Notes under the pieces: model-generated
Told to the model about the DNA's origin: nothing
Database searches by the model: none
Seen by the model: the letters and a program-made list of their open reading frames with translations, nothing else
Made by a program: the position numbers and the translations under genes
Part shown: piece by piece, positions 51,463 through 58,715 of the stretch
Layout of the letters: each line of letters starts with the position of its first letter
Numbering within the stretch: the stretch's first letter is position 1
Origin: a virus
IMG/VR virus record: IMGVR_UViG_3300048123_000029
Location: 1-64,000 of that record
DNA length: 64,000 nucleotides
Reading direction: 5' to 3' (one strand)

Positions 51463-52215
51463 TTACAGATAATCAATCACTTGGTTTGCGTCAGTGTTAG
51501 CGATAAGTTTATTTATAGCTTCTCTTTTTATCTGTGAAACACGTACATTTGCAGTGTTTACATTTATATTTAATTTGCCTGCTATATAATTAGCAGAGTG
51601 CTTGTCACAATCCAAACCGTATGATAATCTCAATACTTCATATTCAATACCTGTTAAGTGTTGTTTCATTAAACTTAACAAATAAGCATTGAGTAAATTT
51701 ATATTGTATGGTTCAGAATTATCTGGTATTTGAAACAATGGATTTTCCTCTTCTGTATTATAATTTACATCTATACTAGAAAATATAGAATTAAAAAACA
51801 TTGTAACAATTTTTTCATCTTTAGGATTCTTACGTATTTCAGTTAGCTTATGTTCTGGTATGCGTATGTCACCCCGGTTAATATCAATCGCACGTCTTAT
51901 AGCTCCTTTAATTCTTTTACTAAAGAAACTTTTTAAAGTTTTTTCAATATCTTCAGAGTCAATAAGCTTATCCCATTCTAACTTATCTACCGCAAGAGTT
52001 AAACCTTTGCTACCTTCTTGTATTAAATCGTTAATACTTAGTACTCCGGATGCTTGTTCTGATGTAGCGAACTTGCGCGCTAGATTCTCAACAAGCGGTA
52101 AAAATTTTACAATTAACTCATCTCTTGTGTAGTAATCATAAAACTTATCTTCAGGCATAGACCGTTTAAGATCTTCCTTATACCTTATATAGTTTTGTAC
52201 ATTGTACTTTTTCAT
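51463..52215 (-). CDS. Phage sigma-70-family factor
   Basis: 250 residues. Region 2 is recognisable in 'LVENLARKFA...LSINDLIQEGSKGLTLAVDKL...FFSKRIKGAIRRAIDINRGDIRIPEHKLTEIRK'; region 4 in 'LTGIEYEVLRLSYGLDCDKHSANYIAGKLNINVNTANVRVSQIKREAINKL' (an HTH). It would direct host RNA polymerase to phage promoters, of which the eight-copy element at 55-61 kb is the prime candidate. The overlap with the next HTH gene is ATGA-like (four bases). Confidence 0.82.
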   Translation of the reverse strand: MKKYNVQNYIRYKEDLKRSMPEDKFYDYYTRDELIVKFLPLVENLARKFATSEQASGVLSINDLIQEGSKGLTLAVDKLEWDKLIDSEDIEKTLKSFFSKRIKGAIRRAIDINRGDIRIPEHKLTEIRKNPKDEKIVTMFFNSIFSSIDVNYNTEEENPLFQIPDNSEPYNINLLNAYLLSLMKQHLTGIEYEVLRLSYGLDCDKHSANYIAGKLNINVNTANVRVSQIKREAINKLIANTDANQVIDYL

Positions 52216-52832
52216 AGTTGTTGATTAAGTAATTCTTTTTCTTTTTTAAGTTCGTTACTCATATTACGATATATAGTTCTTGTTGAACATTTAAGTGCGT
52301 CAGCAAGCCTTGCAACCGTTATTTTAATTTGGCTATCATTTATAAGTAGCATCGCATCGTATATTTCGCTTTCAGATATTTTAGATCTACCGACTAGCTT
52401 ACCTACTATAGATAGCTTTTGTCGCATATCTAAACCCGTGAAGTCTTTGAATATAACTTTACGTAATTTATTAGGTGGAGGTGTATCTAATTCCATCAAA
52501 GAAACATCATATATCATGCTTTCCCTAAGTTGATCTGAAACATTAAATGTTACAAACCCTGTACGCTTATTACATATGTATTTAACAAGCCCTGCAAAAG
52601 CTTCTTGATCCAGTTGAGGATTAAGATACCATAACACATACAAATGCCATTTGAGGCTCTTATATGTGTTTATTTTAGCCCGTGAGTTAAAGAGTGTATA
52701 GCATTGATGTGTACCACTTTCGTAATACCAGCCCCACTCGAACGTTTCTGTAGGTTCGTCTGACCACGGAAAACATCTATATATAATACGATGCTGGTTT
52801 AGGTATTTGGTATTTCGGTCGTAGTATGACAT
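52212..52832 (-). CDS. HTH-domain protein
   Basis: 206 residues. An N-terminal aromatic-rich domain (WGWYYESGTHQCYTLFNSR) and 'SLKWHLYVLWYLNP' are followed by a C-terminal helix-turn-helix 'ITVARLADALKCSTRTIYRNMSNELKKEKELL'. It overlaps the sigma gene and starts beside a copy of the 44-bp inverted-repeat element. It may be a regulator or a replication-initiation protein. Family not identified. Confidence 0.65.
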   Translation of the reverse strand: MSYYDRNTKYLNQHRIIYRCFPWSDEPTETFEWGWYYESGTHQCYTLFNSRAKINTYKSLKWHLYVLWYLNPQLDQEAFAGLVKYICNKRTGFVTFNVSDQLRESMIYDVSLMELDTPPPNKLRKVIFKDFTGLDMRQKLSIVGKLVGRSKISESEIYDAMLLINDSQIKITVARLADALKCSTRTIYRNMSNELKKEKELLNQQL

Positions 52833-52870
52833 TAGGTTCTTACTATTAATTATATATTAGCTATCGTCGC
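52827..52870. promoter_or_regulatory. 44-bp inverted-repeat element, copy 1 (class B)
   Basis: TGACATTAGG at 52827-52836 and CTATCGTCGC at 52861-52870 bracket an AT-rich core (TATATAT). The right end read on the opposite strand (GCGACGATAG) resembles the left end (TGACATTAG). It overlaps the start codon of the HTH gene. Spacing is identical to copy 2. Confidence 0.65.
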
Positions 52871-52871
52871 G

Positions 52872-53093
52872 CTAGTAGATTAAAATCTTTAATCTTCTGT
52901 TGTACTTCTTTAAAAGCTTTGCTTTATTTTCTATGTTGCCGCCAAAAATAGTTATGTTTTTATTAAAACTATATTCGCTTTGAAAAGCTGCTTTTACTAT
53001 CTCGTTATGCAAGATCGATATTCTATTTTCTAGAAACCTTACGTGTTCCGCTTTTCTTCGTTGCCTTTTTAATTTTTGTATTAATGTTCGCAT
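52872..53093 (-). CDS. Small coiled-coil protein
   Basis: 73 residues: basic helical start 'RTLIQKLKRQRRKAEHVRFLENRISILHNEIVKAAF' and a second helical end 'NIENKAKLLKKYNRRLKILIY'. It overlaps the upstream gene by 13 bases. Function unknown. Confidence 0.6.
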   Translation of the reverse strand: MRTLIQKLKRQRRKAEHVRFLENRISILHNEIVKAAFQSEYSFNKNITIFGGNIENKAKLLKKYNRRLKILIY

Positions 53094-53572
53094 AATTCGT
53101 TGATATAATGTGGTCGTATAATTTTTTGCTCATTCTTATTTTTTACTTTATGTTTATCTTGTTCATAATAATTCCAGTACGCAGCTAAGCTACTAGGCTC
53201 TTTGTATTCGTCAGGCATACATTGAGGCGGTTGGATAAATCCATTATCGGGCATACCTGAAGGCGGGTACATTAAAGCTTCACGACACTTAGCAATACTA
53301 AGGTGATGCTTATTGTATCTAGCTGTATACTCTTTACCTAATGCAAGCATGTGATCGTACAACCAATTGTAGTGGTGTATACTATCACGTACCCATATAG
53401 TACTTGGATGATTAAGGTGTGCTTTTTTGTATGGCACATTGTCACCGTTGTTATATACATGATGTGCAGTACATAACATTTGCGCCGACTCCAGAATCAT
53501 TTTAACCTTATGCTTGTCGTAAAAGAAACTAGCCGCTTTAGCTGGGTCTGGGTGTAAATAAAATATATTCAT
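53081..53572 (-). CDS. Conserved phage protein of unknown function
   Basis: 163 residues. 'IFYLHPDPAKAASFFYDKHKVKMILESAQMLCTAHHVYNN' followed by 'PYKKAHLNHPSTIWVRDSIHHYNWLYDHMLALGKEYTARY' and 'PPQCMPDEYK' is a strongly patterned family that recurs in phages; many His and Cys residues suggest metal binding. Its function is not known to me. It lies between ligase and regulatory genes in one operon. Confidence 0.72.
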   Translation of the reverse strand: MNIFYLHPDPAKAASFFYDKHKVKMILESAQMLCTAHHVYNNGDNVPYKKAHLNHPSTIWVRDSIHHYNWLYDHMLALGKEYTARYNKHHLSIAKCREALMYPPSGMPDNGFIQPPQCMPDEYKEPSSLAAYWNYYEQDKHKVKNKNEQKIIRPHYINELCEH

Positions 53573-53679
53573 TAAAACCTTTTGTTGTTAACTCTATTAT
53601 AATGTTTGTCTAATAATAGGTGAGCGACTTCTTCGCTTATCATATTTTCGTTGTATAGTTCCCATATTAATTTACTCAT
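53572..53679 (-). CDS. Small protein after the ligase
   Basis: 35 residues (SKLIWELYNENMISEEVAHLLLDKHYNRVNNKRF) from the ATG at 53679, eight bases inside the ligase end and one base overlapping the next gene. The tight packing supports it. Function unknown. Confidence 0.5.
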   Translation of the reverse strand: MSKLIWELYNENMISEEVAHLLLDKHYNRVNNKRF

Positions 53680-54514
53680 AGTTACGTAGTGTTTTATACA
53701 GAGGATGACGATAGCTACCAGCTTTTGTACGTTCAAAATATGTAAACGTAGCACGCTTGCCAATATAGTCATGCACATTGTTTAGAATGTAGCGACGATC
53801 ATCAAAGTTGTAGCCTTTGCCGATAGGGCAGCCGAACTCAACGCCATCGTCATCTTGCATAAGAAACTTACCGATTAGACCGGTAAATTTACCTTTGCCC
53901 GCTTCGTAGCCAACAATAGTAGCTTCGGTGTCGTGAAAGTCTTTAAACTTTTGAAGGTTGTAAGAACGTTTACATTCGTACGGTTTGTCAAGACGCAGTA
54001 TAGAACCTTCGTAGCCATTAGCTAAGAAAGCGTCGTTGTGCATGTTTAAAGCCTCTTCGTATTTATCAACTAGGTATGTGTTAGTAAATTTAACACAATA
54101 GCTTTCCGGCAGTTCATTTTTAAGCCATGTAATTCGGCTAGAAAATTTAGCACGGCGAAGTGCAGGACCCGGGATATAGTCGTAGCAATGAAACTGTACA
54201 TATCCAGCGGACTCAACTCGATCACCTTCTGTTGGCTTTGTTTTACGAACAAGTGAGATAATTTTTTCGAAGTCATCTTTTAGTTCGTGGTTGTACAATT
54301 CGCCATCGAGTACCACATCAGGATACGTTTCGAAGAACGGTTCGAGGTTTGCGGTAATGTGATGGATATTAAGCCACTCTTTACCGGTGCGTGAGTAAGC
54401 GCCGTCTTTAGATATTACACAGCGTACGCCGTCAAGCTTAGGTTGTATAAATACTTTCTCGGACCAGTCGACTTCTTTCTTGCCTACTTTGTATGCGAGC
54501 ATTGGTTTTATCAT
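53672..54514 (-). CDS. ATP-dependent DNA ligase
   Basis: 280 residues, a minimal ligase. Motifs: I 'QPKLDGVRCV' with the adenylated Lys, Ia 'SRTGKEW', III 'DVVLDGELYN', IV 'GYEGSILR', V 'KFKDFHDTEATIVGY' and an OB-fold end with 'GKFTGLIGKFLMQDDDGVEFGC'. It seals nicks in phage DNA after replication and recombination. The gene is slightly richer in GC than its neighbours. Confidence 0.92.
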   Translation of the reverse strand: MIKPMLAYKVGKKEVDWSEKVFIQPKLDGVRCVISKDGAYSRTGKEWLNIHHITANLEPFFETYPDVVLDGELYNHELKDDFEKIISLVRKTKPTEGDRVESAGYVQFHCYDYIPGPALRRAKFSSRITWLKNELPESYCVKFTNTYLVDKYEEALNMHNDAFLANGYEGSILRLDKPYECKRSYNLQKFKDFHDTEATIVGYEAGKGKFTGLIGKFLMQDDDGVEFGCPIGKGYNFDDRRYILNNVHDYIGKRATFTYFERTKAGSYRHPLYKTLRNYE

Positions 54515-54795
54515 AATCTATTTATTTTGTTTTCTATATATTTAATTTTATTGTGTATAATCGCAGCTTTTTCGAACTGCTCTTTTTCTTCGTATCCAGA
54601 TAGCAATGTCATTAATCTAGCTAACTCAGCGAGTAATAACTCTTCTTCATTAACAAGTTCAGCGTTAGTACCTGTGAACATTTGATTTACGTCAGTGGTG
54701 AATTGCTGATCCCATTCTTTCTGCTTTTCAATTAAGCCGATCATAACAAGGTCAGCAACTCTTACCGCTAACTGTTCAATTTCATCTTCAGTCAT
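54511..54795 (-). CDS. Coiled-coil protein with UVR-like helix
   Basis: 94 residues. The second half, 'EELLLAELARLMTLLSGYEEKEQFEKAAIIHNKIKYIENKI', resembles the UVR motif (A..E.FE.AA.lRD.I..L) of UvrB/C partners. The first half is acidic and helical. It overlaps both neighbours by 1-4 bases. Possible DNA repair partner or simply a coiled coil. Confidence 0.55.
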   Translation of the reverse strand: MTEDEIEQLAVRVADLVMIGLIEKQKEWDQQFTTDVNQMFTGTNAELVNEEELLLAELARLMTLLSGYEEKEQFEKAAIIHNKIKYIENKINRL

Positions 54796-55019
54796 TAACC
54801 TACTTTATTATATTCCCACTGGCCAATGATGTGGCTATTAATAAATTTACCTTTAGATGAAGCATTAAATAAGCCGTGCCAGTAAAAAGATGGTACACGC
54901 TCATAGTCGTAAACAACGCCGCTTTTATAAAATAACGTTAGTCTTTTAGTTACGTTGTTGTACTTTGCATCATGGATGCACTCGGAGTCCACTAGGACTT
55001 TTTCAATTATATTACTCAT
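54795..55019 (-). CDS. KTSC-domain protein
   Basis: 74 residues: 'VLVDSECIHDAKYNNVTKRLTLFYKSGVVYDYERVPSFYWHGLFNASSKGKFINSHIIGQWEY'. The layout (I..i.Yd...L.v.F.SG.vY.Y..VP...y..l..A.S.G.y.n..I) matches the small KTSC domain, found near nucleotide and lysyl-tRNA-related genes; its function is uncertain. It is the first gene downstream of the promoter-like element at 55031-55070. Confidence 0.75.
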   Translation of the reverse strand: MSNIIEKVLVDSECIHDAKYNNVTKRLTLFYKSGVVYDYERVPSFYWHGLFNASSKGKFINSHIIGQWEYNKVG

Positions 55020-55030
55020 AGTTTTAATTT

Positions 55031-55070
55031 ATTATATTATCGATTATACTTCGTGTTAAGTTTGTAAATT
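55031..55070 (-). promoter_or_regulatory. Promoter-like 40-bp element, class A copy 1
   Basis: On the minus strand it contains TTACAAA, then AACACGA, then CGATAATATA at fixed spacing. It ends 11 bases before the KTSC start and overlaps the stop of the upstream gene. One of eight copies with the same layout (see findings). Confidence 0.75.
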
Positions 55071-55683
55071 AGTGAAACACTAAACCTACCTTGTGATTTT
55101 TACTAAACCACTTTGTTGCCATCAGATCAATACTAGAAGCATCCACATAACCGTTAGATACAAGATCGCTATTAGTAGAAAAGATTTTTGTGTGTCTGTG
55201 TTTTCTTTCATTTATCATATGTTTTTGCTTGCCTGAATCACTGAATATTATATCGTAATTACTTGGCAATGAAGTCTTTAGCATCATATCTACCATATTG
55301 GTATAACTGTAAAACCGTACGCTTGGGTTGTGTATAGCAACTTCAATCCACTTTTTTAGATATGCGGGTGAGTAGTAATCTCCGCTATCATGGACTCTGA
55401 CGTAATCAGGTTTCTTCTTACGTATTTCAGCGTTCATAGCCTCAACAAAGTTGTCAGTCTTTGTTAGCTGATAACGCTTCTCAAACGCCGGTTTTACATT
55501 AGACCAGATGTAGGCTCCTTTCTTGGCATAACAAAATTTAACGCATTCGTCAGCCATCGGGCATGTCAACTTACCACTTGCAGATTTATATGCAGGTATA
55601 CCGAAGTTAAACACGCGAAGCCCGAGTTCTTTACTTGTCTTTTTTAGTTTACTGTTCTGTGTCAGGAGATTCATAGTACTCAA
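55069..55683 (-). CDS. GP88-family protein
   Basis: 204 residues. 'GKLTCPMADECVKFCYAKKGAY' is the CxxxxxCxxxCYA cysteine cluster typical of the phage GP88 family (also 'VRVHDSGDYYSPAYLKKWIEVA' and 'FYSYTNM'), which is suspected to bind an iron-sulfur cluster. The enzymatic role is unknown. It overlaps the next gene by 35 bases, and a second Met (MNLLTQ) is an alternative start. Confidence 0.75.
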   Translation of the reverse strand: MSTMNLLTQNSKLKKTSKELGLRVFNFGIPAYKSASGKLTCPMADECVKFCYAKKGAYIWSNVKPAFEKRYQLTKTDNFVEAMNAEIRKKKPDYVRVHDSGDYYSPAYLKKWIEVAIHNPSVRFYSYTNMVDMMLKTSLPSNYDIIFSDSGKQKHMINERKHRHTKIFSTNSDLVSNGYVDASSIDLMATKWFSKNHKVGLVFH

Positions 55684-55861
55684 TTATTTTTTCAATATCG
55701 TCTTCCATGTTTATAATGTCCCGCGCATATTCTAGCAAATCTTTAAATCCAGATAGTTCATAACTACTGAATTCATACACATCACGCTCTTCGATCGCGT
55801 AGATGCAGTCTCTCATATCTTTTGCCGTGTTTTCGAAGCGGCAATAACTCATATTTGGCAT
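55649..55861 (-). CDS. Small hypothetical protein
   Basis: 70 residues: 'PNMSYCRFENTAKDMRDCIYAIEERDVYEFSSYELSGFKDLLEYARDIINM'. The start 'MSYCRFENTAKDMRDC' is a common small phage family (MSYCRFENT motif). Function unknown. It overlaps GP88 by 35 bases. Confidence 0.7.
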   Translation of the reverse strand: MPNMSYCRFENTAKDMRDCIYAIEERDVYEFSSYELSGFKDLLEYARDIINMEDDIEKIIEYYESPDTEQ

Positions 55862-55871
55862 AATTTTAGTA

Positions 55872-56156
55872 TTAGTCTAGCAATACCATATAGGCTTCAA
55901 TATTGTTTTTTTGAAACCAACGTAGTGCTTTGTGAAATTCATTTATTTGTTTACTTGTTACTGTTTTAGGTGCAACTTCCATTACATACTGGCTACCCAT
56001 AATAAAATCGTACATCGATAGCTCAACACCGTTTAGATCGTATGTTTCGCCGCTGAACGGGTTTGTTACTGTTTCACCATTTTCGTATATCATACCAGTA
56101 AACCATTTAGGCACCGACTGTTTCGTCTTCTCTTTCGTACTCATAACCTTCTTCAA
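55872..56156 (-). CDS. Hypothetical protein
   Basis: 94 residues from the Met at 56156 (a Met at 56144 is likelier to follow the upstream gene; both overlap it). It has 'GMIYENGETVTNPFSGETYDLNGVELSMYDFIMG' and a helical end 'EFHKALRWFQKNNIEAYMVLLD', a pattern repeated in many cyanophage and marine phage genomes. Function unknown. Confidence 0.65.
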   Translation of the reverse strand: MKKVMSTKEKTKQSVPKWFTGMIYENGETVTNPFSGETYDLNGVELSMYDFIMGSQYVMEVAPKTVTSKQINEFHKALRWFQKNNIEAYMVLLD

Positions 56157-56568
56157 TTAGTTCGTTTTCAATTTCTTTTTTCTTATCATTGTAATAGTCG
56201 TCATATACTTCTTCAACAACTTCTTGAAAAGCATAGTCTTCATCATCAAGCTGGTCGTAGTATATGCTAGCGCCATCAATCATAGCGTCAGGCATTTTTT
56301 CTAACCAGTCGTTATCGTAATAGTATACGTCTTCATTAACATTAGGGTTGCGATCATTGTCGGTTGCAATCCATACTTCATAGCCATCGGCAGTTGTTTC
56401 AGTATAAAACATCATGTCAGGTCTATTAGGCCAGTCGCTAGTTATCTTAAAATCAAAGTGATTAGCTATAGTTTTAAGCATGTAGTCATGGTCTAAATCT
56501 TCTCTTTCAAGTACGTTAATTTTACGTAACCTAGCGGCTATCAATTCGTCAGTTAGTATTTTACTCAT
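56107..56568 (-). CDS. Acidic hypothetical protein
   Basis: 153 residues, strongly acidic: 'DNDWLEKMPDAMIDGASIYYDQLDDEDYAF' and a C-terminal Glu/Lys/Asp helix (YYNDKKKEIENELIEEGYEYEREDE). An acidic small protein of this kind could mimic DNA (host-defence inhibitors often do), but no homology is seen. It overlaps neighbours on both sides. Confidence 0.55.
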   Translation of the reverse strand: MSKILTDELIAARLRKINVLEREDLDHDYMLKTIANHFDFKITSDWPNRPDMMFYTETTADGYEVWIATDNDRNPNVNEDVYYYDNDWLEKMPDAMIDGASIYYDQLDDEDYAFQEVVEEVYDDYYNDKKKEIENELIEEGYEYEREDETVGA

Positions 56569-56812
56569 AGTCTTTAGATATTAAAATGTTATCGCCGTAT
56601 TTAAAATCCCACGCTGAAACTCTCATAAGCTCAAGGTTAGAAAATGTATATAACGAGCTAACGTCGCTAATTTTTAAGTCACTATAAAATGTAGTGCTTG
56701 AAAAAGCCTCGACTATAGAGTCAATAGAAGCTTTGTATTTGTCGTTTTCAGAGGAATGTAACGCCTCTTTGATTTCAGGCTTTAGCCTTTCATAAATTGT
56801 TAGTCTACTCAT
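56561..56812 (-). CDS. Small hypothetical protein under promoter-like element
   Basis: 83 residues: 'SRLTIYERLKPEIKEALHSSENDKYKASIDSIVEAFSSTTFYSDLKISDVSSLYTF'. Helical. It begins 14 bases downstream of a class A element (56826-56865), so it is probably the first gene of an operon. Function unknown. Confidence 0.6.
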   Translation of the reverse strand: MSRLTIYERLKPEIKEALHSSENDKYKASIDSIVEAFSSTTFYSDLKISDVSSLYTFSNLELMRVSAWDFKYGDNILISKDYE

Positions 56813-56825
56813 GTTTGTTTGATTT

Positions 56826-56865
56826 ATTATATTATCGATTCTTGTTCGTATTCAATTTGTAAATT
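56826..56865 (-). promoter_or_regulatory. Promoter-like 40-bp element, class A copy 2
   Basis: Minus-strand blocks TTACAAA, AATACGA and CGATAATATA, fixed spacing. It lies inside the last codons of the upstream gene (56827-57033), 13 bases before the start at 56812. Confidence 0.75.
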
Positions 56866-57033
56866 TTCTAACGCTATTTTATAACCAAAGTTAATCGCCA
56901 TTTGCATTAGTATTAAAGAGCCTTGACCGCATCCGCCAGCAAAGTTCTCTAGTTGTTCTCTGTCTTCAGGCGTTGCTACAATACCTCGATCGAGCTTCGC
57001 CATTTCTGTTTTTATGTATTTATTTATTTCCAT
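56827..57033 (-). CDS. Small hypothetical protein
   Basis: 68 residues from the Met at 57033 ('MEINKYIKTEMAKLDRGIVATPEDREQLENFAGGCGQGSLILMQMAINFGYKIALENLQIEYEQESII'). An upstream in-frame Met at 57075 lies inside the tRNA-like element, so it is not used here. The gene's 3' end contains a class A element. Function unknown. Confidence 0.55.
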   Translation of the reverse strand: MEINKYIKTEMAKLDRGIVATPEDREQLENFAGGCGQGSLILMQMAINFGYKIALENLQIEYEQESII

Positions 57034-57035
57034 AG

Positions 57036-57104
57036 TGGACGTGGCAGGAATCGAACCTGCGTTTAGGTAATGCACAAAGCAGAACCCCTATCCATTTCAC
57101 GCCC
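57036..57104 (-). tRNA. tRNA-like element: intact acceptor and T arm, non-canonical middle
   Basis: On the minus strand GGGCGTG (57104-57098) pairs with CACGTCC (57043-57037), one wobble, discriminator A at 57036, no encoded CCA. A perfect T arm GCAGG-TTCGATT-CCTGC precedes the 3' acceptor strand. The 37 bases between give no normal D stem and no clean 5-bp anticodon stem; only a TGC/GCA hairpin with a TTTGT loop and outer pairs is seen. It may be a degenerate tRNA, a tRNA-like RNA or a divergent tRNA; I give no anticodon. Confidence 0.45.
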
Positions 57105-57185
57105 AATTGAGAGGTGGACGGGACTGGAATGTTAGGAATGCACGTCATTTACTAGTATGCCCTGACTTATATCCTTTTATCTGTT
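57105..57185. other. Non-coding stretch beside the tRNA-like element
   Basis: 81 bases between the tRNA-like element and the possible small gene at 57186. No ribosome-binding site, hairpin or promoter recognised. A minus-strand frame opens at 57149 but runs through the tRNA-like element and does not look protein-like. Confidence 0.4.
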
Positions 57186-57311
57186 TTATCCCGTCTTTCG
57201 CCTGCATACGTATCTCATCTCCGAGTTTCTATATGCGACAGCTTCCAACCTTAAACCTCTCTGTAGTGTGTCAAACATCCTTTCTGCTGCTTGCCGATTA
57301 GCAAGTTTCAA
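57186..57311 (-). CDS. Possible small basic protein, non-ATG start
   Basis: 41 residues if started at a TTG at 57311, 30 residues from the ATG at 57278: 'KLANRQAAERMFDTLQRGLRLEAVAYRNSEMRYVCRRKTG'. The residue composition (helical, basic) looks coding, and no better reading exists in this 300-base gap. Start unproven; may be spurious. Confidence 0.35.
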   Translation of the reverse strand: MKLANRQAAERMFDTLQRGLRLEAVAYRNSEMRYVCRRKTG

Positions 57312-57341
57312 CCATTCGTCATGGTCTTAGTGGGAAACACG

Positions 57342-57530
57342 CTACTTACGTCGCCAAGATCGGTGCACTGATGCGCTTACCTCTTGACTGACAATTTGTA
57401 TTGTATTGCCCGTTTTATGCTCAATGATTGGGACATACGAGTATGTTTTAGTTGTTGAGCACTTCACACACGTGTTATATCCTAAGTCTAAACGGACAGG
57501 GTGTACTTTATTTCCACATCTACAATACAT
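57342..57530 (-). CDS. Zinc-ribbon-like protein
   Basis: 62 residues: 'MYCRCGNKVHPVRLDLGYNTCVKCSTTKTYSYVPIIEHKTGNTIQIVSQEVS'. CxC...CxxC spacing and the phrase 'P.i.HKTGNTIQIV' recur in phages, in my recollection. It is probably a small metal-binding protein; function unknown. It is the first gene after a class A element. Confidence 0.7.
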   Translation of the reverse strand: MYCRCGNKVHPVRLDLGYNTCVKCSTTKTYSYVPIIEHKTGNTIQIVSQEVSASVHRSWRRK

Positions 57531-57553
57531 AGTTTAATTTTTTATTTGTTACA

Positions 57554-57593
57554 TTTATATTATCGATTTGCGTTCGTATTACATTTGTAAATT
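57554..57593 (-). promoter_or_regulatory. Promoter-like 40-bp element, class A copy 3
   Basis: Minus-strand blocks TTACAAA, AATACGA and CGATAATATA. It ends 23 bases before the zinc-ribbon start and touches the stop of the gene upstream (57593). Confidence 0.75.
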
Positions 57594-57724
57594 TAATACA
57601 TATCCGCCTGCCACTGAGGTATACCTGCGTTGTATCTCTCCCAATACTGACGCTCGATCGCCTCTATTTGCACTCTTGTGAGTGGTTTGTGGCTAAATTT
57701 TCGTTGTTTTCTTTGTTTCTTCAT
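57593..57724 (-). CDS. Small basic protein
   Basis: 43 residues: 'KKQRKQRKFSHKPLTRVQIEAIERQYWERYNAGIPQWQADMY'. Overlaps the next upstream gene by 32 bases. Very basic at the start and helical later; function unknown. Confidence 0.5.
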   Translation of the reverse strand: MKKQRKQRKFSHKPLTRVQIEAIERQYWERYNAGIPQWQADMY

Positions 57725-57890
57725 ACATTTTAGCTATTGCGAGGTGCATAACGTGGCTGTGTATAGCATTAAAGTCATCACCGTCTTGTTCAAAATCCGA
57801 TAGTTGCCATTCAACACTATCATACATTAGTTCCATTGTGACGTCAGCGACACCTTGTGCGATTTCGTCAAGTTCTTTCATTTTACTCAT
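57693..57890 (-). CDS. Small acidic helical protein
   Basis: 65 residues: 'MKELDEIAQGVADVTMELMYDSVEWQLSDFEQDGDDFNAIHSHVMHLAIAKMYEETKK'. Overlaps neighbours by 8-32 bases; the operon-like packing supports it. Function unknown. Confidence 0.6.
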   Translation of the reverse strand: MSKMKELDEIAQGVADVTMELMYDSVEWQLSDFEQDGDDFNAIHSHVMHLAIAKMYEETKKTTKI

Positions 57891-57999
57891 AGATATATTC
57901 TTCCATTGCGTTAATAAAATCGTTTTTATCGATTATTTTAGAGTCATAGCAGTTTAAATTGTATATAAACGCTTCGTATAATTCTTTATTAGTTGCCAT
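57883..57999 (-). CDS. Small protein
   Basis: 38 residues: 'ATNKELYEAFIYNLNCYDSKIIDKNDFINAMEEYIYE'. It overlaps the next gene by 11 bases and the following by 8. Function unknown. Confidence 0.5.
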   Translation of the reverse strand: MATNKELYEAFIYNLNCYDSKIIDKNDFINAMEEYIYE

Positions 58000-58231
58000 T
58001 TACAAAATCTTTATGTTTAGTTACCATCCATTCGCAATTGGAAAGCTTATGACCTGCACCGTGTAGGAATGCTTCGATTACTTCACTGTCGTCAGTTAAA
58101 TCACTTACATCATATCTATATGCTTTGCCATCGGTATAGTCCATAATGAATACCCATTGTGCTTTTTGATGGTACGGTTTTTCGTTATTTTCTTCTTGCA
58201 TCTCGTGCCATTTAGTTATTGTATCACTCAT
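57989..58231 (-). CDS. Small hypothetical protein
   Basis: 80 residues: 'EKPYHQKAQWVFIMDYTDGKAYRYDVSDLTDDSEVIEAFLHGAGHKLSNCEWMVTKHKDF'. A small alpha/beta protein; no family recognised. Part of the same leftward operon. Confidence 0.6.
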   Translation of the reverse strand: MSDTITKWHEMQEENNEKPYHQKAQWVFIMDYTDGKAYRYDVSDLTDDSEVIEAFLHGAGHKLSNCEWMVTKHKDFVNGN

Positions 58232-58233
58232 AA

Positions 58234-58530
58234 TTAGTCTCCTGTATAGTTATCCCACCGGGTTTTACTCGCGTAGTACTCTGCACATCCGGCGTCATGC
58301 AGTCTACGTAATTCAGTATATCGATCGATATTATCTATTTTATCGTCAATTCTAGCTTTCATTTCAGCTTCTGTTTGGGCTGGTAAGTAGCTAACATTAT
58401 AAGGCGCGAAGTTAAAGTGTTCACAGCCGTAACCGCTAGCTTGCTTACCGTTCCAAGTAGTCCACTCTTTGTAGTGGTAGGGAATACCCCTATGCAAAAG
58501 CATCCCAGATAGTTTTTTTGTCTTCGACAT
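58234..58530 (-). CDS. Small hypothetical protein
   Basis: 98 residues: 'SGMLLHRGIPYHYKEWTTWNGKQASGYGCEHFNFAPYNVSYLPAQTEAEMKARIDDKIDNI'. It has Cys/His/Trp-rich beta parts and a helix. It overlaps the upstream gene by 41 bases. Function unknown. Confidence 0.6.
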   Translation of the reverse strand: MSKTKKLSGMLLHRGIPYHYKEWTTWNGKQASGYGCEHFNFAPYNVSYLPAQTEAEMKARIDDKIDNIDRYTELRRLHDAGCAEYYASKTRWDNYTGD

Positions 58531-58693
58531 AAGTTAAGCCTTTGTAGTTAAACCATTGATAAATTCCGTCTTTATCTTTATCTTCATTATATTTGAAACC
58601 GAATGAAGGTGGCAGATTGCCTACTGTGTATGGTTTGAATTTAATACCATTAAGTTTAATAGATTTGTCGGTTGAAATTTTAAATGTTTGCAT
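58490..58693 (-). CDS. Small hypothetical protein under promoter-like element
   Basis: 67 residues: 'QTFKISTDKSIKLNGIKFKPYTVGNLPPSFGFKYNEDKDKDGIYQWFNYKGLTYVEDKKTIWDAFA'. Beta-rich. It begins 22 bases downstream of a class A element. Function unknown. Confidence 0.6.
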   Translation of the reverse strand: MQTFKISTDKSIKLNGIKFKPYTVGNLPPSFGFKYNEDKDKDGIYQWFNYKGLTYVEDKKTIWDAFA

Positions 58694-58715
58694 AGTATAT
58701 TATTTATTTTATTCA

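Noticed and set aside
57034-57075. Longer N-terminus of the gene at 57033
   Set aside because: Residues from the upstream Met read 'NAGSIPATST', the typical artefact of translating a tRNA T arm.
57107-57301. 64-codon plus-strand reading near the tRNA-like element
   Set aside because: Antisense to the leftward genes and Cys/Pro-rich in a shadow-like way; nothing supports translation.
57036-57390. A tmRNA gene ending in the T arm at 57036
   Set aside because: No GGGG-CTGAT-type 5' end, tag reading or matching acceptor strand at the expected distance.
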